NCBI RefSeq assembly: GCF_040545925.1
Contig: NZ_JBEPMX010000007.1
Span: 85,255-149,254, forward strand
DNA length: 64,000 nucleotides
Source: Alkalibacillus flavidus
GTDB taxonomy: Bacteria > Bacillota > Bacilli > Bacillales > Alkalibacillaceae
Direction: 5' to 3'
The notes under the pieces were generated by a model. That model saw only the letters and a list, made by a program, of their open reading frames with translations, had not been told where the DNA came from and ran no database searches. The stretch's first letter is position 1; each line of letters begins with the position of its first letter. This document shows, piece by piece, positions 17,192 through 25,746 of this stretch. Made by a program: the position numbers and the translations under genes.

Positions 17192-18484
17192 TTAGCCTTC
17201 TAGTAATAAGTCATACGGATCTTCAACCATTTGTTTCACACGGTCTAGGAACTGTACAGCTTCGCGGCCGTCAACGATACGGTGATCGTATGATAGCGCG
17301 ATATACATCATAGGGCGTACTTGGATGCTGTCATCTGGCATGACTTTCGGGCGTTTTTCGATCTTGTGCATACCTAGAATACCAACCTGTGGCGTGTTTA
17401 GGATCGGTGTTGATAGTAATGAACCGAAAATACCACCGTTAGTAATGGTAAATGAACCGCCTTGTAAATCTTTCATAGATAGCTGACCGTCACGCGCTTT
17501 CTTCGCGACGTTCATGATTTCACCTTCGATACCAGCGAAACTTAAACGATCAGCATCGCGGACGACAGGTACGACGAGACCTTCTTCAGTCGAAACAGCC
17601 ATACCGATGTCGTAGAACTGCTTCATCACGATTTCGTCACCTTGGATTTCCGCATTGAGTAATGGGAATTCTTTAAGCGCACCGATAACCGCTTTTGTGA
17701 AGAATGACATGAAACCAAGCTTGATGCCGTGCTTCTGTTCGAAGTCGTCTTTACGATCTTTACGGACGTTCATAATGTTCGTCATGTCAACTTCGTTAAA
17801 CGTCGTTAACATCGCCGATTGTTCTTGCGCTTCAACTAAACGCTTCGCGATCGTTTGACGACGACGAGACATTTTCACGCGTTCAACTGGTTTATCGAAT
17901 TCAGTCTTCTCAGCTGATTTGTCGTCTTTTTTCGCGTCTTTCTTACTGTCTTGCTTCTTACTGCCTTCTACTTTTTCTTTAGCTGCCGCTTCAACGTCTT
18001 CTTTCGAAATACGACCAACTGGATCTTTCGGCTTGATATCATTTAAATCAATGCCTAATTCACGAGCACGCTTGCGAGTCGCAGGTGATGCAACAGGTTG
18101 GTCTGAATCTTGTTGTGAAGTTTCTTCTTGTTGCTGTTCACTTGCTTCTACTTTCGTGTCCTCTTTCGGAGCTTCTTTCGTCTCTTCAGCTTTACTTTCT
18201 TCTTTCGTTTCCGCATCAGAGCTGTCATCAGAGCTTGCTTGTGCTTCACCGCTCTCATCGACTTTCGCGATTGCGTCACCGACTTGAACTTCATCCCCTT
18301 CGTCTACAAGTAACTCTGTAATCACACCTGCATAATCAGAGTTCACTTCGACGTTGACTTTGTCTGTTTCTAATTCAAGGATGGCATCGCCTTTTTCAAC
18401 TTGGTCACCTTTTTGGACTAACCATTCACTAACTTCACCTTCTGTAATCGACTCGGCTAGCTCTGGTACAATAATTTCCTTCAC
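17192..18484 (-). CDS. odhB: dihydrolipoyl succinyltransferase (E2 of 2-oxoglutarate dehydrogenase)
   Basis: A 430-residue E2 subunit that transfers the succinyl group from the E1-bound intermediate to CoA in the TCA cycle. The N-terminal lipoyl domain carries the modified lysine in ELETDKVNV (Lys42); an Ala/Glu/Lys/Ser-rich linker follows; the E3-binding domain begins at VASPATRKRARELGI; the catalytic domain ends with YDHRIVDGREAVQFL containing the active-site His. The linker is strikingly acidic. The start is GTG at 18484 with AAAGGAGGAG upstream. It follows odhA by 14 bp and ends at a strong terminator. Confidence 0.97.
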   Translation of the reverse strand: MKEIIVPELAESITEGEVSEWLVQKGDQVEKGDAILELETDKVNVEVNSDYAGVITELLVDEGDEVQVGDAIAKVDESGEAQASSDDSSDAETKEESKAEETKEAPKEDTKVEASEQQQEETSQQDSDQPVASPATRKRARELGIDLNDIKPKDPVGRISKEDVEAAAKEKVEGSKKQDSKKDAKKDDKSAEKTEFDKPVERVKMSRRRQTIAKRLVEAQEQSAMLTTFNEVDMTNIMNVRKDRKDDFEQKHGIKLGFMSFFTKAVIGALKEFPLLNAEIQGDEIVMKQFYDIGMAVSTEEGLVVPVVRDADRLSFAGIEGEIMNVAKKARDGQLSMKDLQGGSFTITNGGIFGSLLSTPILNTPQVGILGMHKIEKRPKVMPDDSIQVRPMMYIALSYDHRIVDGREAVQFLDRVKQMVEDPYDLLLEG

Positions 18485-18498
18485 GACATTCTCCTCCT

Positions 18499-21321
18499 TT
18501 AATCTAGCTTCAATGCTTCATTTAAAATCCGGCTTTGCTCGGCTTTCGATATGTTCGGATCACCCACAGCTGGAGAGGAACGATGAGGACGTCCGACATA
18601 ATGAAGCTTCTGTTTAACTTTTTTAATATCTTGAATTCGTTCTTTAACGAAATCCCAACTACCCATGTTTTTCGGTTCTTCTTGTAACCAAACGATTTCT
18701 TCAACGTTTTTATACGTCTTAAGCAGTTCTTGCAATTCTTTTTCTGGGAACGGATAAATTTGCTCAATACGAGCGAAATGAATCGCATCAGATGGGTCAT
18801 GCTTTTCCATTTCTTCTTCAAGCTCAACCATCACTTTACCGCTACCTAACACAAGGCGTTTAACAGCTTCAGCGTCTTCACCTGTATTATGTTGTTCTAA
18901 AATATGCTTAAACTTGCCATTCGACAGCTCTTCATGATCAACGGCTACACGTTGGTTACGTAATAAACTCTTCGGTGACATGACAACGAGTGGACGTGCT
19001 GCTTCTGTACCGACTATCGCTGCCTGACGACGTAACAAGTGGAAGAACTGCGACGCTGACGTCACGTTGGCAACCGTCCAGTTATTTTCAGCTGACAACT
19101 GTAAGAAACGCTCTAGACGAGCACTCGAGTGTTCAGGGCCTTGTCCTTCATACCCGTGTGGGAGAAGCATGACAAGACTAGCAATCTGACCCCACTTCGC
19201 GCGACCAGATGCAATAAATTGATCAAAAATGACTTGCGCCGCATTCGCGAAGTCACCAAACTGTGCTTCCCATAACACAAGCGTTTCGTCCGATTGAACA
19301 CTGTAACCATATTCAAACCCGAGTACGCCTGTTTCGTTTAATGGACTGTTATAAATACTAAATGCTGTCTCGACACCTTCTAGCCCGTGGAACGGACTGT
19401 ATGTCTCAAGTTTTTCAGTATCATGTAACACAGCGTGACGGTGCGCAAATGTACCACGTTGCGTATCTTGCCCCGTCATACGGATCGGTGTACCATCGTT
19501 TAAAATCGAGGCATACGCAAGCGCCTCACCTAACGCCCAATCGACTTTTTCGCCTTCTTCAAATGCTTTCTCACGACGTTGTAAGATTTTTTCTAGTTTC
19601 TTAAACGCATTGAAATCATCTGGGCGTTTAAGCATATCAGCATTTAATTTCTTAAGCGTGTCCTCATCTACAGCCGTTTCGATCTTATCGAGACCGTTAA
19701 CGACTTCTTCCGGTAAATCCGGAATCGTATGCTCAACGTCTTCGTTTTCTTTCATACTATTGAACGTTTCACGTAAATTATTAAGTACGTTATCTTTATA
19801 AGACGTCGCTTCATCTTCTGGGACAACTTGTTCAGCCGTTAACTTATCAGCGTACAATTCATAAGCCGTCTTATGATCATCGATTTCGCGATATAAGTTC
19901 GGTTGCGTACCGCGCGGCTCATCCATTTCGTTATGGCCGTAGCGACGGTAACCGACTAAATCAATAATGACGTCTTTTTGGAACTTCTTACGATATTGAT
20001 AAGCTAATTCAACCGCTGACATACAAGCTTCAGGGTCATCCGCATTGACGTGCACAATCGGCATTTCAAACCCTTTCGCTAAATCACTTGCATACTTCGG
20101 TGAACGGCCGTCTTTGTGATTCGTTGTAAACCCTAACAAGTTGTTCGCAATAATATGAATCGAACCACCCGTTTCGTAACCATCTAATTGCGACATGTTA
20201 AGCGTTTCAGCGACAACACCTTCACCGATAAATGCTGCGTCACCATGAATTTGAATCGTAAATGCTTTATCAAAATCAGGCTCGGCATAACCCGCAACAT
20301 GACGGTTATCTTGAACCGCACGCGTATAACCTTCAACCACAGGATTGACGAACTCTAAGTGGGAAGGGTTGTGAGCGAGTGTTACTTTCGTTGAGTTGTC
20401 TTCACCGTATTCACGGTCAGCGCCGAAGTGATATTTCACATCGCCTGTCCAGCCGTAATTAATGCCCGTTGACCCTTCTGAAGGCACTAATTCTTTATCC
20501 GGTGAATGCGCGAATTCAGAAAAGATTAACTCATATGGTTTTCCTAGAACATGTGCTAACACGTTTAAACGACCGCGGTGAGCCATGCCCATTAAAATAT
20601 GCTCGACTGAGTCTTGATTCCCGTTACGAACCATGCGTTCAATCATTGGTACCATAACGTCTAAACCTTCAATCGAGAAACGTTTTTGTCCGACAAATGT
20701 TTTACCAAGGAAATTTTCAAACCCTTCAACATCTGCCAAACGTTTTAATAAGTCTTTCTTTTCATCCTGGCTCAAGGATACATCAATCGTGCCGTTTTCG
20801 ACTTGATTGTACAACCATTCACGCTCATCATCATCTGGGATGTGATTGAACTCAAATGATGCTGTACCAGAATAACGCGTTCTTAAGTGCTGGATTAAGT
20901 CCCAAGCTGTCTTCACATGACTTGGTACATTCGCGACTAACACCTTGGCGTCCATCTGCTTAAGGTCCGCTTCTGTTAAGTCGTATGTTTGAGGATCAAC
21001 TAACGGCGTTGAGCGGTCGTCTTGTTTCCCAACCGGAAAAATATCCGCTTCTAAATGCCCGTGACGTCGAATAGCGTCCACAAGCTTCATCGCTGCTGTT
21101 AGTTTTTTCAAGTCACCAATGTTTGTCTGAGCTCCACCTGATGTTTGGACGTTACCTGAGTCCATCCAATCTGGTGCACCGTGCTCTTCAAACATTTGAC
21201 GCAGTGATTCATCAACTGCATCAGGGTCGTCTAAAAATAACTCATACTGCTCTTCTATATAACCCATATTGGGACCGTGAAAAGCATGCCAAACATTGTC
21301 GTTAGACCCTTGCATTGCCAC
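18499..21321 (-). CDS. odhA: 2-oxoglutarate dehydrogenase E1 component
   Basis: A 940-residue thiamine diphosphate enzyme that decarboxylates 2-oxoglutarate in the TCA cycle. Family signatures are intact: GMAHRGRLNVLAHVLGKPYE, HNPSHLEFVNPVVEG, GDAAFIGEGVVAETLNMS and the C-terminal LLPHGYEGQGPEHSSARLER. The length matches Bacillus OdhA. I used the GTG at 21321, which has GGGGGT upstream; an ATG two codons later is an alternative. It forms an operon with odhB. Confidence 0.97.
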   Translation of the reverse strand: MAMQGSNDNVWHAFHGPNMGYIEEQYELFLDDPDAVDESLRQMFEEHGAPDWMDSGNVQTSGGAQTNIGDLKKLTAAMKLVDAIRRHGHLEADIFPVGKQDDRSTPLVDPQTYDLTEADLKQMDAKVLVANVPSHVKTAWDLIQHLRTRYSGTASFEFNHIPDDDEREWLYNQVENGTIDVSLSQDEKKDLLKRLADVEGFENFLGKTFVGQKRFSIEGLDVMVPMIERMVRNGNQDSVEHILMGMAHRGRLNVLAHVLGKPYELIFSEFAHSPDKELVPSEGSTGINYGWTGDVKYHFGADREYGEDNSTKVTLAHNPSHLEFVNPVVEGYTRAVQDNRHVAGYAEPDFDKAFTIQIHGDAAFIGEGVVAETLNMSQLDGYETGGSIHIIANNLLGFTTNHKDGRSPKYASDLAKGFEMPIVHVNADDPEACMSAVELAYQYRKKFQKDVIIDLVGYRRYGHNEMDEPRGTQPNLYREIDDHKTAYELYADKLTAEQVVPEDEATSYKDNVLNNLRETFNSMKENEDVEHTIPDLPEEVVNGLDKIETAVDEDTLKKLNADMLKRPDDFNAFKKLEKILQRREKAFEEGEKVDWALGEALAYASILNDGTPIRMTGQDTQRGTFAHRHAVLHDTEKLETYSPFHGLEGVETAFSIYNSPLNETGVLGFEYGYSVQSDETLVLWEAQFGDFANAAQVIFDQFIASGRAKWGQIASLVMLLPHGYEGQGPEHSSARLERFLQLSAENNWTVANVTSASQFFHLLRRQAAIVGTEAARPLVVMSPKSLLRNQRVAVDHEELSNGKFKHILEQHNTGEDAEAVKRLVLGSGKVMVELEEEMEKHDPSDAIHFARIEQIYPFPEKELQELLKTYKNVEEIVWLQEEPKNMGSWDFVKERIQDIKKVKQKLHYVGRPHRSSPAVGDPNISKAEQSRILNEALKLD

Positions 21322-21517
21322 TATTTACTACCCCCATCGATTTCTAGAAAATTAGTTCCAGTTTATTGCCGTTTTATCGAACATCTACCGTTTATAATAC
21401 CCGATTTAAAGGCAAAACAAACTAAACAGTCGTGTTCAATGTCAAAACATCATATACCTTCAATTAGTATATATGAAAATTCGTCAATAGAAAAGGTTAG
21501 TGCACGAAAAATTGCAT

Positions 21518-21546
21518 AAAATTGTCGTTGATTTCGACACAATTTT
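21518..21546 (-). terminator. possible weak terminator after the prkA-like gene
   Basis: AAAATTGTCG (21518-21527) pairs with CGACACAATTTT (21535-21546) with a 2-base bulge. On the minus strand a short T-rich stretch follows. It lies 10 bp after the prkA-like stop codon. Confidence 0.4.
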
Positions 21547-21556
21547 CGCAATATCT

Positions 21557-23209
21557 CTATCCACTCACAATATAACGCTCACGCAATAGCGATTTCAATT
21601 GAGACACATAGTCCAAATAGCCTCCATCCTCAATGTCATTTAAATGAGACACTAACCACTCTGTTAACGAATGAGTTGCAACAGCCTGTTCCAAAACGTG
21701 TTGCATTAGTTTTTGCCGAAAAGCCGATTGATATTCTGACGGAAGGCCTGAAAAAAAGTCACGCCAATCTTGTGACGTATGCCACCTAGATAATAAATCA
21801 TCATACACTTTTGTCGAAAAACCGAACTGTTCGTGCAATTGTTCAGCTGATGCCATCACATCAGTGATAAATGCTTTCATTTGTACGGACTCACTATCCA
21901 TAACGCGTTCTTCAATCAGTTGCATCAAATCAGCTGCAAACACATCAAGCACAACATGAATAATATGACGATACCATTCTTGTTGCTTAACCGTCAGCGT
22001 CATATCTTGATCCACGACGTGTACCAACTCCTTTGAAACATCAAATGCTGTGACTCGGTCCAATGTCGAAACAGACCGTTCCAACGCTCTATAAACCGAT
22101 CGCGTATCTATGCCGTCCATTCCGTCTCGTTCATGATGTTCAGAAACGACACCTTGTTTCAGCTGTTCGACCTCTTGGTATAGTTGACGATCATCATCTT
22201 CCGCTCGCCTCGAAATAATAACGGCTTGCGCTAATGTCTCTAATGTTCTCGGAGATATTTTGTCTATATCAGCTTGAACATACGATTGATAATGGGTCAC
22301 TTCTTCATTCACATCCATGTTGTACGGAACATGTAACACCATCATCCGCTTCACTATACTTTGATTAGCGGAATTAGCCGCAAATGATTTCCATTCTGTT
22401 TCATTCGTATGGCCCATTAATACTTGATCACTATGAATCATCGCTTGTCGCGACACTTTATACATCGATTGTTCTGCTAATGTTAAAAATGGAAAAAGTA
22501 AATCGTCACGACATTTCAGTACTTCATGCAATTCCAACAACCCTTGATTAGATGCTTGAATATCACCATCATACCGGTACGCACGTGGATCAGATGACGA
22601 GCCAAATGTCGTAACAGCCGCGTAATCAATATCGCCAATCAAATCAGATAAATCTTGCGTATAACGGTCTCCTGGCAAAAATGACCCGATACCTCGGCGT
22701 TTTTGTTCAGACAAGGTAAAACGTTCAACAGGTAACGCTCGCCAATCACCATGGTAATCGTGTTCTAAGCGCCACTGATTGTACGGTGATAATGATCCTT
22801 CGATATGAATACCTGTTGATTGTTGCAACTCGTGACGCACATTTTCCGGCAAAGCCCATAACGGATTTTCTTGCATGGGACAGTCTTTAAAACGATATAA
22901 TGCTCCCTGACCTGTTTTAGAAAAAGCGATGAGCACGTCTTTTAACGCCTGCACGAGAGACGATTTACCACTACCTGGAGGTCCGACGAATAACCATAGC
23001 CGTTTCGATGCATCATAACCTTTAGCAGCAGGCAACAAAAAATAATTATGGAATTGCTTCAGGACATGATTCATTCCAACTAAATGGTCAAATGCGCCGC
23101 GACTTTCTCCCCAAAGAAACGCTTGATATAATCGTTCATGGGCTGTTAATGGTTTAATGTCGCCGTTTTGAATATGTTTAACATAGTCTTCTAATGTTCC
23201 TGTTTGCAC
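21557..23209 (-). CDS. PrkA-like AAA ATPase, short divergent form
   Basis: A 550-residue protein of the PrkA family. The N-terminal AAA domain shows the Walker A motif VGPPGSGKSS at about residue 75 and the family stretch QGLLELHEVLKC; CPMQENPLWALP is also PrkA-like. Canonical B. subtilis PrkA has 631 residues; this one lacks about 80, mostly in the C-terminal region once compared with protein kinases. In Bacillus PrkA is made in sporulation and has been reported as a kinase or ATP-dependent protease. Its usual partners YhbH and SpoVR are not next to it here. The start is GTG at 23209 with GGGAGAG upstream. It may be a paralogue of a full-length PrkA elsewhere. Confidence 0.8.
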   Translation of the reverse strand: MQTGTLEDYVKHIQNGDIKPLTAHERLYQAFLWGESRGAFDHLVGMNHVLKQFHNYFLLPAAKGYDASKRLWLFVGPPGSGKSSLVQALKDVLIAFSKTGQGALYRFKDCPMQENPLWALPENVRHELQQSTGIHIEGSLSPYNQWRLEHDYHGDWRALPVERFTLSEQKRRGIGSFLPGDRYTQDLSDLIGDIDYAAVTTFGSSSDPRAYRYDGDIQASNQGLLELHEVLKCRDDLLFPFLTLAEQSMYKVSRQAMIHSDQVLMGHTNETEWKSFAANSANQSIVKRMMVLHVPYNMDVNEEVTHYQSYVQADIDKISPRTLETLAQAVIISRRAEDDDRQLYQEVEQLKQGVVSEHHERDGMDGIDTRSVYRALERSVSTLDRVTAFDVSKELVHVVDQDMTLTVKQQEWYRHIIHVVLDVFAADLMQLIEERVMDSESVQMKAFITDVMASAEQLHEQFGFSTKVYDDLLSRWHTSQDWRDFFSGLPSEYQSAFRQKLMQHVLEQAVATHSLTEWLVSHLNDIEDGGYLDYVSQLKSLLRERYIVSG

Positions 23210-23313
23210 ACAATCTCTCCCAACCGTTTTTGATACACTATATTCTTCGAGGTAGGTTGTTTATACAAACGGTTCAACGATTGCGAACAATTTTTGAACA
23301 ACGATTTTAGGCA

Positions 23314-23342
23314 TTCACATATATGGTATTTTGAGTTATAAT
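23314..23342 (+). promoter_or_regulatory. SigA-type promoter of the 31-residue gene
   Basis: TTCACA (23314-23319), a 17-bp spacer and a perfect TATAAT (23337-23342). It lies 39 bp before a small gene with a strong ribosome binding site, so it is very likely real. Confidence 0.8.
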
Positions 23343-23381
23343 AATAAGCACGAAGGTGACTTTGATAAGGGAGGAATCTCT

Positions 23382-23477
23382 ATGGATACAGCAATCATTA
23401 TGACACTTTGTGTGACATTCCTCGTATCGATCTTTGCAGCAGGATACGATGCAACACCAGGTGAACCACGCAAATAA
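23382..23477 (+). CDS. 31-residue single-pass membrane protein
   Basis: The frame begins MDTAIIMTLCVTFLVSIF and ends GEPRK: a hydrophobic helix of about 18 residues followed by a short polar tail. Support for expression is strong for its size: a consensus SigA promoter 39 bp upstream, AAGGGAGGAAT as ribosome binding site 6-8 bp before the ATG, and a long terminator 16 bp after the stop. I do not recognise the family. Small proteins of this build often regulate larger membrane partners, but nothing here names one. Confidence 0.7.
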   Translation: MDTAIIMTLCVTFLVSIFAAGYDATPGEPRK

Positions 23478-23493
23478 TCGTCATTACACAGAG

Positions 23494-23532
23494 AAAACAC
23501 GCATTGGACAAGCCGCCAATGCGTGTTTTTTT
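23494..23532. terminator. bidirectional terminator between the small gene and trmL
   Basis: A 14-bp perfect stem (AAAACACGCATTGG at 23494-23507 with its complement at 23516-23529) and seven T on the plus strand. Convergent trmL ends inside it. Confidence 0.92.
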
Positions 23533-24004
23533 AGTTTACATACGGAAATCCTTGTTGTCTGAGAGCCTCATAAACGATAATCGCTGCTGTGTTCGATAAG
23601 TTGAGCGACCTGACGTGTTCTGTCATGTGCACGCGTAAACACTGGTCCTCTTTCCCTTCTAACAACTCAAGCGGGATCCCGTCTGTTTCCCGACCGAACA
23701 CGAAAAAGATATCTTCCTCTTGGTCACGATAATCAAAATCCGTATAATACTTCGTCCCAAAATTTTCTATGTAATAAAACGTGCCTTCCGGAAATGCCTC
23801 ATACAACTCATCTAACGAATCGTGATAACGAATATCGACATCATGCCAATAATCTAACCCAGCGCGTCTTAGCATTTTATCATCCGTCGAAAACCCTAAC
23901 GGACGAATTAAATGTAGCGTTGAATGTGTTGCTAAGGCAGTCCGAGCAATATTTCCTGTATTAGCTGGGATCTCTGGCTGATATAACACAACATGTATAC
24001 CCAC
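23531..24004 (-). CDS. trmL: tRNA (cytidine/uridine-34 2'-O)-methyltransferase TrmL
   Basis: A 157-residue SPOUT methyltransferase that 2'-O-methylates the wobble base of leucine tRNAs. Motif 1 reads YQPEIPANTGNIAR; the SAM-binding knot is FVFGRETDGIP and LNLSNTAAIIVYEALRQ. The open frame begins at a GTG at 24013 that is itself part of the Shine-Dalgarno GAGGTG, so I prefer the GTG at 24004, six bases further on. Dimeric and cytoplasmic in relatives. Confidence 0.93.
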   Translation of the reverse strand: MGIHVVLYQPEIPANTGNIARTALATHSTLHLIRPLGFSTDDKMLRRAGLDYWHDVDIRYHDSLDELYEAFPEGTFYYIENFGTKYYTDFDYRDQEEDIFFVFGRETDGIPLELLEGKEDQCLRVHMTEHVRSLNLSNTAAIIVYEALRQQGFPYVN

Positions 24005-24070
24005 TATTTCCACCTCATCTATTATCTTACTGCAAAACCTTCCATATTATAGCATAGATCAACCGATATT

Positions 24071-24580
24071 CTAGCGCAAGACGGTCTCAAGGGACAAGAG
24101 CGACTTCTTCTTATCTAGACCACCACCGTAGCCAACGAGCGAGCCATTCTTGCCGACGACGCGATGGCATGGTACGACAATCGTAAACGGATTACGATTA
24201 ACAGCACCGCCAACAGCTCGAACCGCTTTCGGTCGATTGATTGCCTCTGCAACATCTAAATACGACCATGTGTCACCGTAGGGAATATCCAATAACGCCT
24301 GCCATACGTCTCGCTGAAAATCGGTTCCATGCAATGTTAAATTCATATCAAATTGCTCTAAGCCTTGATTAAAATAAGCGTCGAATTGCCTGAACACATC
24401 TGAAAAAAGGTCAGGCTGATGATAAAATGTCACGTTAGCAAAATATTTGTTAAGCCACTGATCAAAGCGAGCGTGAACATGATCACGCGTGCCGTACTTA
24501 ATCCAATATAATTCAGTTTCAGTTCCGCCCATATATAACGGGCCGACTGGCGATTCATACTCCGCGACATAAATCGTCAT
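24071..24580 (-). CDS. ogt: methylated-DNA--protein-cysteine methyltransferase
   Basis: A 169-residue suicide repair protein that takes the methyl group from O6-methylguanine. The active-site motif VVPCHRVVG and the upstream helix-turn-helix (YLDVAEAINRPKAVRAVGGAVNRNP, in two parts) are intact, and the length matches Ogt-type enzymes without an Ada domain. It begins 1 bp after the queG stop codon, so the two are co-transcribed. Confidence 0.93.
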   Translation of the reverse strand: MTIYVAEYESPVGPLYMGGTETELYWIKYGTRDHVHARFDQWLNKYFANVTFYHQPDLFSDVFRQFDAYFNQGLEQFDMNLTLHGTDFQRDVWQALLDIPYGDTWSYLDVAEAINRPKAVRAVGGAVNRNPFTIVVPCHRVVGKNGSLVGYGGGLDKKKSLLSLETVLR

Positions 24581-24581
24581 C

Positions 24582-25727
24582 TTATTCGCCTACCTTTTCT
24601 AAAAACGTTGATAAGCCTTTTTCCATTTCGTCACGTGCGCGCTCATCTGTTTCACGTTCCATTGCATCTTCGATTAACGACTGACCGTCAGACCGACCAA
24701 TTTGACCGATCGCCCAACCTGCCGTTCCGCGAATCATCGGGCGTGGATCTTGCGTCATGACAGATGCAAGTGTATCGACAGCTGACGTTTCTTTATAATT
24801 CGCTAACGCAATAATCGCATTCCGTTGAATCGGTTTTTTACCTCTCCAAGACCCTGCCATCTCGCCGAATGTCTCTTTAAATTCACGGTTCGACATGGTT
24901 AGTAACGGCTCTAATTTCGGTTTAACCCGTTCAGGGTCTGGTTCAAATTCAGGATGCACGTGAAAGTCAACGCCTTTATTTTTCGGGCAAACAACTTGGC
25001 ACGTGTCGCACCCATACAACCGATTGCCTAATTTACTACGGAATTCATCGCCTAAATAATCTTTCGTCAATGTTTGATAAGCAATACACTGACTCGCGTT
25101 TAATTGACCGCCTTGGACGAGCGCGCCAGTCGGACATGTATCAACACAAATGTTACAGTCACCACAGCCGTCTTCAATTGGTTCGTCGGGTTCAAATGGT
25201 ATATTCGTAATCATTTCGCCCAAATACACATATGACCCGTATTCTTCTGTAATAAGCGCGCAATTTTTTCCGACAAAACCAATCCCTGCACGCTCAGCTA
25301 CAGCACGGTCGTGCAACTCACCTGTGTCAACCATTGAGGTATAATGTACATCACTTAACTTACTTTCTAAAAACTCACCGATTTGCCGTAATTTATCGCG
25401 CAAAACATCATGATAGTCGCGCCCCCAAGACGCACGCGCGAATTGACCGCGACGTTCGCCTTTTTGATTTTTCGGAGCGTCTTTTAGTTTAGACGGATAG
25501 GCGAGCGCAATCGAAATAATTGACTGCGCTTTCGGCTGTAACATCGTTGGGGTTGTGCGCTCCTCGACTGATCCTTTTTCAAAACCGGAATGGTATTCAA
25601 ATGTTTGTTGCGTGATTAAGCGTTGTTTTAACGTATCAAAGGTATCAGCCGATGCGAAGCCGATTTTTTGGACGTTGATATCATCACAAAAATCGAGCAA
25701 ATCTTGTTTTAACTGAGCGATATCCAT
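24582..25727 (-). CDS. queG: epoxyqueuosine reductase QueG
   Basis: A 381-residue cobalamin- and iron-sulfur-dependent enzyme that makes the last step of queuosine in tRNA. Two [4Fe-4S] motifs are visible (CGDCNICVDTCPTGAL and CDTCQVVCPKN), and the C-terminal part has HEAT-like repeats (PMIRGTAGWAIGQIG), as in Bacillus QueG. The start ATG at 25727 lies seven bases after AGGAGG; a GTG one codon earlier is too close. The need for B12 here is consistent with the cobalamin riboswitch found upstream of nrdA. Confidence 0.95.
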   Translation of the reverse strand: MDIAQLKQDLLDFCDDINVQKIGFASADTFDTLKQRLITQQTFEYHSGFEKGSVEERTTPTMLQPKAQSIISIALAYPSKLKDAPKNQKGERRGQFARASWGRDYHDVLRDKLRQIGEFLESKLSDVHYTSMVDTGELHDRAVAERAGIGFVGKNCALITEEYGSYVYLGEMITNIPFEPDEPIEDGCGDCNICVDTCPTGALVQGGQLNASQCIAYQTLTKDYLGDEFRSKLGNRLYGCDTCQVVCPKNKGVDFHVHPEFEPDPERVKPKLEPLLTMSNREFKETFGEMAGSWRGKKPIQRNAIIALANYKETSAVDTLASVMTQDPRPMIRGTAGWAIGQIGRSDGQSLIEDAMERETDERARDEMEKGLSTFLEKVGE

Positions 25728-25746
25728 CACAACCCCTCCTTTGCTT

